Assembly: GCA_950097015.1 (NCBI GenBank)
Contig: CATNEN010000001.1
Location: 16,248,501-16,312,500, forward strand
Direction: 5' to 3'
Length of the DNA stretch: 64,000 bases
From: Macrostomum hystrix
Taxonomy: Eukaryota; Platyhelminthes; Macrostomidae
Shown: piece by piece, positions 57,901-64,000 of the stretch
How the letters are laid out: the number at the start of each line of letters is the position of its first letter
Numbering within the stretch: the stretch's first letter is position 1
Translations under genes and position numbers: made by a program
The notes under the pieces: generated by a model
Seen by the model: only the letters and a program-made list of their open reading frames with translations
Database searches by the model: none
What the model was told of the DNA's origin: nothing

Positions 57901-59456
57901 CCAGCCTCACCTGTGCAGTCCCAGCCTCACCTGTGCAGTCCCAGCCTCACCTGTGCAGTCCCAGCCTCACCTGTGCAGTCCCAGCCTCACCTGTGCAGTC
58001 CCATCCTCACCTGTGCAGTCCCATCCTCACCTGTGCAGTCCCAGCCTCACCTGTGCAGTCCCAGCCTCACCTGTGCAGTCCCAGCCTCACCTGTGCAGTC
58101 CAGTTCGTTCATCTGGCAGAAGAGAGGCCGAATGTCGTCACTGGCGCCGGCACCTCCGTCGTCATCATTGTCCTGATTGCCCAGCAGAAATTGCACCCTC
58201 AGTGAAGGATCTACGTGGGAGGTCTCTGTAATGAAGAAAATTTATAAAACTTGTTTTTTTTTATTGCCTAATTTTTTCGCGTCAATTTAAACTGACGTCA
58301 AATTTATCATGAAAGCATTTTTTAGTTACCTCCAGAAACAGCAGGTGATCCAGTGCCCTTGCCAGCCACACTGGCTGCCATATTGCCGAAGCCTTCAAAT
58401 TTGTTAGAAATGAAATTTAGCGCCAATTCAAACGGAGATAAGTTATCATTTGTTTAATTCTATTACATTGTCAACGCTTGGGTTATTATTGCTTACTCGG
58501 TGGCGCATCACCTCCCATCTCGTCGCTTTCTTGAAGAACAGACACTGGAAAGCACAGGCATGCGATTTGGGAACGTTTTTAAATTCCTAGATTTGTAATC
58601 GGTTATTCATTGCAAATCTGTCAATTTTGCCTACGAGGACTAAACCGGAAAACCGACAAGACAATTAGAAAGTCTGAGAATTAGAAAGGCCTACAGCTGG
58701 GGGTGAGTGGCAAAGCGGTTAACGCGTTTGCCTCTCGCACCAAGGTCCCTGAGTTCGATTCCGCGGCGAGGCCACATTCATTTGAGGTGCAGCCTCGGAG
58801 AGAAGGCTTGGGGGCTTGTCGTGCAATTTACGCCCTTGAGGGCAAACCTCCAAGGCACAGTGAGAGTGTACACTGCCTGACGATGAGAAAGTCAGGGCAG
58901 GTGTACACACCTGTGCGCGTGTGTGCTCAGGAGTCAGCGCAATGGGCAGAATTGCCTCCTCGCTGGCTGCGGGTCTAGTGTCACCAAATGATGTGCCCTC
59001 AGCTCTTCTGCCTGGGCACACACGCACACAGGTGTGAATTTCTCATCGTCAGATTGGGTGCTTTATCCGCTCAACCACACTTATCTATTGTGGAACAATC
59101 GGAGACAAACGTAGGCTAGTATTCTCACTAGTAGATGGCTGCTGCTGCTGCTGCGGCCGAGTCTTCTTGGTCCTGCGTCGAGCTCTCCGCTGTTGCTCCT
59201 GCTGCAGCGTCTTCTGCCTATCTCCGCCGGGCACCCGCACGCCGATGAGCAATGTCCGGTGCCCCACATCGCCGCCGCCAACGGGCAGTGACCGGTGCTC
59301 CTCGAAGTCCTGCAGCTGCTGCGGCCGGTGAGACGAGCCCACCATCGGGTCCAGGACGGGATCCGTGCCGGACATCTGGAGGGCTGCGAGTTCCACCGGT
59401 TCTGCTTTCACGGATCTCACAGACACACTACGATCGATTTCCCTTTTCCTTTCCAC
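51982..59456 (-). CDS. SLC4: SLC4-family Na+/bicarbonate cotransporter, 13 exons, ~1210 aa
   Basis: Minus-strand exons: 59456-59129, 58544-58497, 58374-58330, 58225-58091, 57698-57558, 57151-56909, 56173-55719, 55281-55122, 54969-54529, 54421-54268, 53837-52884, 52590-52384, 52303-51982. All phases agree (3633 nt). The N-terminal cytoplasmic domain has [69 protein letters not shown] and [18 protein letters not shown] Gln/Pro linker (~542-560) precedes the membrane domain, which has [20 protein letters not shown], the TM5 KLIS stilbene-site region, a long Cys-bearing exofacial loop, [37 protein letters not shown] and [19 protein letters not shown]. These mark the Na+-coupled (NBC/NDCBE) branch over the anion exchangers. 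It should move HCO3- with Na+ across the plasma membrane. The start could also be an internal Met at ~59375. Introns hold three full SINE family 1 copies and three minisatellites. Confidence 0.93.
52626..52872. repeat. 21-bp minisatellite filling SLC4 intron 11
   Basis: About 12 copies of GGCAGTCACCTCAGCTATTC plus A. It makes up most of the 293-bp intron (52883-52591), leaving only short unique ends. Confidence 0.88.
53893..54207 (+). mobile_element. SINE family 1 copy in SLC4 intron 10
   Basis: The head GGGGGAGTCAGTGGCCGAGC plus GGTCTAACGCG is tRNA-Leu/Ser-like. The segment from the B-box to about 35 bp beyond it, present in the 58.7-kb copy, is deleted here. The body and tail (CTAGTGTCACCAAATGATG, CCCGCAACCCTCCTGCAA) match. 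Confidence 0.8.
56258..56585 (+). mobile_element. SINE family 1 copy in SLC4 intron 6
   Basis: The head GTGGCAGCGGTCTGACTCG, the B-box GAGTTCGATTCC and the shared body are present. The central GGGCAGAATTGCC block is missing near the 3' end. Confidence 0.78.
56595..56815 (+). mobile_element. second tRNA-derived SINE type, SLC4 intron 6
   Basis: It starts AAGCCTGGTGGTTAAAGCC (A-box-like) and has the B-box-like GGGTTCGACTCCTGACTCC. A body with CCGCGCAACGGTCTACAGAT follows. It directly abuts the family 1 copy. A fragment of the same type is in the last channel intron (19735-19782). Confidence 0.6.
57187..57505. repeat. 20-bp minisatellite GTCTAACAGGTGACTCTACA, SLC4 intron 5
   Basis: About 16 copies, with GTAACTC, CTACTG and CTTACAGG variants. 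The core GTCTAACAGG is shared with arrays at 22.9 and 63.1 kb. Confidence 0.88.
57867..58100 (-). repeat. 20-bp minisatellite that repeats the SLC4 exon 4 5' splice site
   Basis: On the coding (minus) strand the unit is GGACTGCACAGGTGAGGCTG. The first copy spans the true exon 4/intron 4 junction (TGCACAG then GTGAGG, at 58091/58090). Twelve identical donor-like CACAGGTGAGG sites follow at 20-bp spacing down to 57867. Confidence 0.9.
58699..59005 (+). mobile_element. SINE family 1 copy in SLC4 intron 1 (most complete)
   Basis: It starts GGGGGTGAGTGGCAAAGCGG then TTAACGCG (A-box) and has the B-box GAGTTCGATTCCGCG at about 58752. A ~230-bp body follows, ending CTAGTGTCACCAAATGATG. It shows that the family has a tRNA-like head and a tRNA-unrelated body. 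Confidence 0.82.
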
Positions 59457-60494
59457 TCAGTCCGAGCTGCTGCTCACCCTCTACTCGTAGCAGCCCGGAG
59501 TACACTTTCCACTGTGAAAGCTAATTCACAAGAATGTGATTTCACCAATCGAACAAGTATAAATTGTACTCACTTTGCAAATGCCCCGGACGAATCGATA
59601 AAATACGCTATCGCAATGTGCTAAGGAACTTTAACGCGATCTATAAAAGAAATATTTTATAGTGGAGAAATCGAGAACGCGAGCTGCTTAAATGAGTTTC
59701 TCTCCTCCACTGGAGTGACTGCAGCAACAGCCAATAGCAGCGTGCCAAAATCTGCAGCAAGACATTTCATTCTGTTGTGTTACTGAAAGTTCACGCGGCA
59801 GAACATGAATGAACACCATTTAGTGGGTGTATTTTTGTTCTCTCTCTCTAGCTCAGGTCAGCTACAGGACTCTTGTATCACGTTGATTGTCAAGCCAGCA
59901 GACACGAAGCCTGCAGATACGAGCGTATCTGCTATCTGGGGACCTTTCAAGATCCTCCGAGTTCGCCAGTGCTGTGGGAACACTTGCTAACCCTGCTTCT
60001 TATCTAATCTAGCCGGTTGGCTTTTAAAAAGGCCGGTTCCATATGGTTTTAGAATGACTGTAGGACCCGGTGCTTGCAGGTGAAGCATTTTCTGGTGAAG
60101 ACTGACTCATTGCAGTGTTTAAAGTCAGAAATTATGTCTATTTAGTTCTTTCAACAGTAGAAAAACCACGGGGTATTTCAAATACCCGCACTTTTATTGT
60201 TCTGTTTCTGCCAAGAAAATCCAGATCCGCTCTGTACGATGAAACAACTTCCAGAATCACAAAACGTCGGCATCGTCTAGATATTCAACGATTGAACCAA
60301 TCATTGAATCATTGTCAACTGCGAGTATTTTGGATTGATTACGAGCGTATTTGAATTTTTTGTTGAACCAATACGGATTCACCAACGAAGTTTATACAAA
60401 GCAATGTCACTTGTCCTTGTCACCAGTTCTTCGTCAAGAATCGCTGAATATCTCGACGATGCTGACTCGGACGGTTTTGAAAGTTGGTTCATCG
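59457..60494. other. upstream region of SLC4, with a dispersed repeat
   Basis: No gene recognised. A short palindrome GGGTATTTCAAATACCC lies at about 60173. A stretch at 60236-60300 (ACAACTTCCAGAATCACAAA, then TAGATATTCAACGATT) resembles 55405-55465 in SLC4 intron 7, so a diverged dispersed repeat is present. Confidence 0.45.
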
Positions 60495-61020
60495 CAAGGG
60501 GGTGAGTGGGTTAGCGGCTAATGTCGCTGCCTAACTTTCCAATGGTTGCTGGTTCGTTCCTCCCTCCAAGTCACGATTATTTCGGGGCTTAGTTGGAGGC
60601 TTGCGAAGTAGTGACTTGCGGAGATGCACCTTATTCTGTGCAACCAAAGCTAATTTAAAATAGCTTAACCCCTGCCTTCTGCATGTCTGCTTTGTGCTTT
60701 GGGCTTGTGCTTTGGGCCGGGTGTGAGGCGTTGTATGGGGTGGGGCGGGTGTGCACCAATGTGTACTCTCGTCCCTGCCCTTCAGGCATCTAAGTCCTCC
60801 CCTGGTTTGGTCTGCTCTGTGCGTGTGCGGGCCTGGGGTGAGAGGCACTCCGGCTGCCGCCCCCTTCTCCGATTGGCTTGCGGCTGTGTGTGAGGTGCCT
60901 GTGTCCAGGGGTCCAGATGGCGCGATGGGCGACTCCCGCCTAGTTCGTCGGCCTGGGGGCATGCCGTTCCTGCGCTTGTGCGTCAATTGCCCCAGGCCCC
61001 CTGTAAATAAGTAAGTAAAG
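60495..61020 (+). mobile_element. third tRNA-derived SINE-like element with a TAAG tail
   Basis: The head is GGGTGAGTGGGTTAGCGGCT then AATGTCGCTGCC (A-box-like), and a B-box-like GCTGGTTCGTTCC lies near 60547. A GC- and GT-rich body follows, then a tail of AAATAAGTAAGTAAAG. It differs in body from family 1. Confidence 0.55.
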
Positions 61021-61090
61021 TAGTTCATCGTAAAGGGCGGAAACTTTTAATTAACAGTAGGACTACCAAGCCATTTTGCCGCCCGTTTTT

Positions 61091-61133
61091 ATATCAAGGG
61101 GGGGGGGAATTTATCCTGAAATCCCCCCCCTGA
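61091..61133. repeat. poly-G/poly-C inverted repeat
   Basis: A run of about ten G followed by AATTT, a short spacer, then AAAT and about eight C: a strong hairpin or G-quadruplex-prone site. Confidence 0.6.
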
Positions 61134-61835
61134 CAATTTTTTTGCTGCACCCGAACGGAACAATGCAAGCACACGAAACTCAAGAACACGGGCCAAATTT
61201 TTGTTGCGCATCTTCTGAAACAAGAAACAAGTCGCCAGCTCTTCAGATTGTCGAGATATTCAATGTTTCTGGCCGAAGGCCCGATTTTTCCCATAAGAGC
61301 TAGTGTATATCATACATCCCTATACACGAATTTGTTATGTGGTCTCACCATAGTTAAACACCTGTATCTATTGAATATGATGTTTGTTTGTGTGTTTTTT
61401 TGTTGCACTGGGTGTGTTGGCAGACTGTGTTTCTGTTCCAACATGTATATTTAAATTGCATGTATGTACACGTGCTTTAACTTGAGCTAGGTGCAATACT
61501 GTCTCTCAGGGCAGAACTCAAATGAACTCAATTTCGCAAGCAGTTTACCTGACAAACCACAGCTAAACTATGCGCTATTACCGATATCATTATTTGGCAA
61601 TAAAAGCCAGTTATAAATGTGTTTTCAGTGTGAGAATTTAACAGTGATAAAACAGCAGAAGCAGGTGCAGCAGCAGCAGCGACAGACAAGACACGAACCA
61701 GAACTCACCCCAGTGAGCGCGAATAAGTTCCTCCATATCAGTTTGCAAATTGTGCCAGCATAAAATACAATGCTGGACCTGGAATCATTTTATCAGTTTG
61801 TGAGTAAACTTTAAAGCTGCTTAGAGCGATTAGAG

Positions 61836-62060
61836 TCTAATGCAGAATATAACATGGTTTATGCAGAATATAACATGGTTTATGCAGAATATAACATGGT
61901 TTATGCAGAATATAACATGGTTTATGCAGAATATAACATGGTTTATGCAGAATATAACATGGTTTATGCAGAATATAACATGGTTTATGCAGAATATAAC
62001 ATGGTTTATGCAGAATATAACATGGTTTATGCAGAATATAACATGGTTTATGCAGAATAA
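61836..62060. repeat. 21-bp minisatellite
   Basis: Ten almost perfect copies of ATGCAGAATATAACATGGTT plus T. The 21-bp period keeps frames open on both strands. Confidence 0.9.
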
Positions 62061-62216
62061 AAAGCATTATTTTTATAGTGAATTTGCTAGAGGCATTGCA
62101 CTACCTTAAGTAGTATGTTGAACCTTATTTAACATATTTTCTTTCCGTGCAGTAACGACTGAATATTAAATGCCAAAGCTATTCTATAACATTTAATACA
62201 CTAATGCAGCCTGTAC

Positions 62217-62285
62217 AGATGAGCACACCTGTGTGTGTGCGTGTGTGCTCAGGAGTCAGCCGAGTCAGGGGAAGAATTGCCTTCA
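62217..62285 (+). mobile_element. short SINE family 1 fragment
   Basis: It contains the CACACCTGTGTGTGTGCGTG-type stretch, then TGTGCTCAGGAGTCAGC and GAAGAATTGCC, matching the 3' middle of the family. Confidence 0.5.
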
Positions 62286-62680
62286 CCCACTGGCACTGTG
62301 CTACTAATACTGTCACTAATGTGCAATTATAAAGCTTGACAGAGTACGAAAATCAGGTTTTGTAAAATAAGGTTTCTTAGAAACTTAAAGTACATTCGGT
62401 GTCTGAAGTACGCTTAGAACTTATTATTATTATTTCCCAAGATAATTAGTCTAATTAAAGTACTCAGGAATATTTAGCTTTATCTGAGACCCTCAAACAA
62501 ATAGGGCTAGAGGGAATCAGAGATAGAGAGAATTAGAGATAGAGAGAATTAGAGATAGAGGGAATTAGAGATAGAGAGAGTGCACGAGGCGAGTGTTTGA
62601 AAGCAGCCTAACAGTCTCAGGTGTGCTCAATTTGTACATCAAGAAGCAGACTAAATTTTCTGTCCAAAAATTGTGCGAGA

Positions 62681-62690
62681 ATATAAACTA
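62681..62690 (+). promoter_or_regulatory. possible TATA box of the P450 gene
   Basis: ATATAAACTA lies 88 bp before the P450 ATG, in an otherwise ordinary context. Assigned by position only. Confidence 0.3.
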
Positions 62691-62768
62691 GCAGGCCAGC
62701 AGCGAGAACACAGTTATTTTGTTTGACAATATTACAATCTAAAAATATTTAATAAACAACTTCTGACT

Positions 62769-63088
62769 ATGAACGGATTGGTGGATTGGACAGCGCCAAC
62801 ACCAGCGACTTTGGCAGCCATCATTGCCAGCTTCACCGCGTGGCTACTGTTCAGGAGGTTGAGTACACTGCTCAGACTGCCACCAGGACCAACGGGCATG
62901 CCTCTGCTTGGCTACCTGCCCTGGATTGATAGGAATAATTCCCATCGAACCTACCTGTCCTTGTCCAAGCGATACGGGGATATTTTCTCCTTCCAATTGG
63001 GCAGCCGAACTGTCATAGGCCTGGCTTCGTATGAGCTCATCAAGGAAGCCTTTGCTCAGCCGCTGTTCTCAGGCCGACTGCCCAGCAG
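62769..63088 (+). CDS. cytochrome P450 (CYP2-like), first exon only
   Basis: An ATG at 62769 opens 106 codons plus two bases, ending at a donor (CCCAGCAG then GTAACC). It encodes an N-terminal membrane anchor (TLAAIIASFTAWLLFRR), then the proline hinge LRLPPGPTGMPLLGYLP. The A-helix and beta-1 region typical of microsomal CYP2-clan enzymes follow: HRTYLSLSKRYGDIFSFQLG, then ELIKEAFAQPLFSGRLPSR. The remaining exons, including the haem-binding Cys loop, lie past the window end. The protein should be an endoplasmic reticulum monooxygenase; its substrate cannot be inferred. Confidence 0.88.
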
Positions 63089-63130
63089 GTAACCCCGCTC
63101 AATAATCGCTCATTGTAGTTTGACAATTAC

Positions 63131-63405
63131 ATTAATCTAGTCTAACAGGTAGATCAATCTAGTCTAACAGGTAGATCAATCTAGTCTAACAGGTAGATCA
63201 ATCTAGTCTAACAGGTAGATCAATCTAGTCTAACAGGTAGATCAATCTAGTCTAACAGCTAGATCAATCTAGTCTAACAGGTAGATCAATCTAGTCTAAC
63301 AGCTAGATCAATCTAGTCTAACAGGTAGATCAATCTAGTCTAACAGGTAGATCAATCTAGTCTAACAGCTAGATCAATCTAGTCTAACAGGTAGATCAAT
63401 AAAGC
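63131..63405. repeat. 22-bp minisatellite with GTCTAACAGG core, P450 intron 1
   Basis: About 12.5 copies of AGTCTAACAGGTAGATCAAT plus CT, with an ACAGCTAG variant in three copies. Confidence 0.9.
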
Positions 63406-63743
63406 GTCAAAAGCAGAACAGTCTGTAATTTTAAGCACTTACTCAATTTATCAAGAAATCGTGGCAGCAGTAACTGATGGATGCGAAAATTCCCAAATTA
63501 GATGGACAGCTTAATATATGGCATTTTGAATCTTTTTCTCAACTACTTAAGTTCAGACTGTTCGAATAGTAAAATGATGTTCAATTGAAATGCAATTCAT
63601 GTTTTAACTGTCATGTTTTATTGATTGAATTTTATATTGACGACTAACATTTTGTGCCCTATTAGATTGCTCTGCCACAAACTTTTAGGTTTAAAAAAAA
63701 TTATCCAGACATAGTAGGAGGCTGCATTTTCTTCTAGTAATCC

Positions 63744-64000
63744 TGTCTAACATCCAGTCTAACATCCAGTCTAACATCCTGTCTAACATCCTGTCTAACA
63801 TCCAGTCTAACATCCAGTCTAACATCCTGTCTAACATCCTGTCTAACATCCTGTCTAACATCCTGTCTAACATCCAGTCTAACATCCTGTCTAACATCCA
63901 GTCTAACATCCTGTCTAACATCCAGTCTAACATCCAGTCTAACATCCTGTCTAACATCCAGTCTAACATCCAGTCTAACATCCAGTCTAACATCCAGTCT
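63744..64000. repeat. 12-bp minisatellite GTCTAACATCCW, P450 intron 1
   Basis: About 21 copies of GTCTAACATCCA or GTCTAACATCCT, running off the end of the window. It shares GTCTAACA with the array 340 bp upstream. Confidence 0.9.

Overview
The window is nuclear DNA from a repeat-rich invertebrate animal. The evidence is metazoan gene families (a Cys-loop anion channel, an SLC4 bicarbonate transporter, PTTG1IP, a fibrinogen-domain protein, a CYP2-type P450) with many GT-AG introns, alongside animal-type DNA transposons, LTR elements and tRNA-derived SINEs. A flatworm such as a macrostomid would fit the repeat load and the chloride-channel type, but that is a guess; the sequence does not fix the species. 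Exon joins were worked out by eye from splice signals, reading phase and remembered family conservation.

Layout. 1-2.9 kb: decayed retroelement pieces (a gag-protease fragment on the minus strand and a LINE 3' end). 3.2-5.3 kb: element A, an internally deleted DNA transposon with 16-bp terminal repeats and an ATAC target duplication, lying inside an unidentified reading frame. 5.9-16.7 kb: element B, a complete hAT-like transposon (19-bp terminal repeats, 8-bp duplication CTCATTAT) with an apparently intact 8-exon, ~1138-aa transposase. Two elements sit in its introns: a 441-bp MITE in intron 1, and element C (9971-14832, duplication TACA) in intron 5. C carries its own apparently intact 8-exon, ~848-aa transposase. 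A and C share end structure and a C-terminal module but use different subterminal motifs.

16.7-19.2 kb: nothing recognised. 19.2-33.4 kb: a 5-exon glycine/glutamate-receptor-like chloride channel on the minus strand, with introns largely made of minisatellites. 35.9-37.9 kb: a 5-exon PTTG1IP homologue (minus), divergent from a 2-exon secreted fibrinogen-related protein (38.7-39.7 kb). 41.1-45.5 kb: a young LTR retrotransposon with nearly identical 469-bp LTRs and gag-protease but no polymerase. 47.2-48.6 kb: a separate truncated Ty3-type integrase fragment (minus). 49.7-50.8 kb: a small palindromic MITE-like element, a retropepsin scrap and an 8-bp satellite. 52.0-59.5 kb: a 13-exon, ~1210-aa Na+/bicarbonate-cotransporter-type SLC4 gene (minus), whose introns hold at least three copies of one SINE family and three minisatellites. 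62.8 kb to the end: the first exon of a P450 gene, whose intron 1 runs off the window through two more minisatellites.

The most notable system is the nested transposon set (A, B, MITE, C), with element-specific arrays of short motifs at the ends and host splice frames preserved. Second is a group of minisatellites in three unrelated genes that share the core GTCTAACA, plus one intron array that copies the 5' splice site twelve times.
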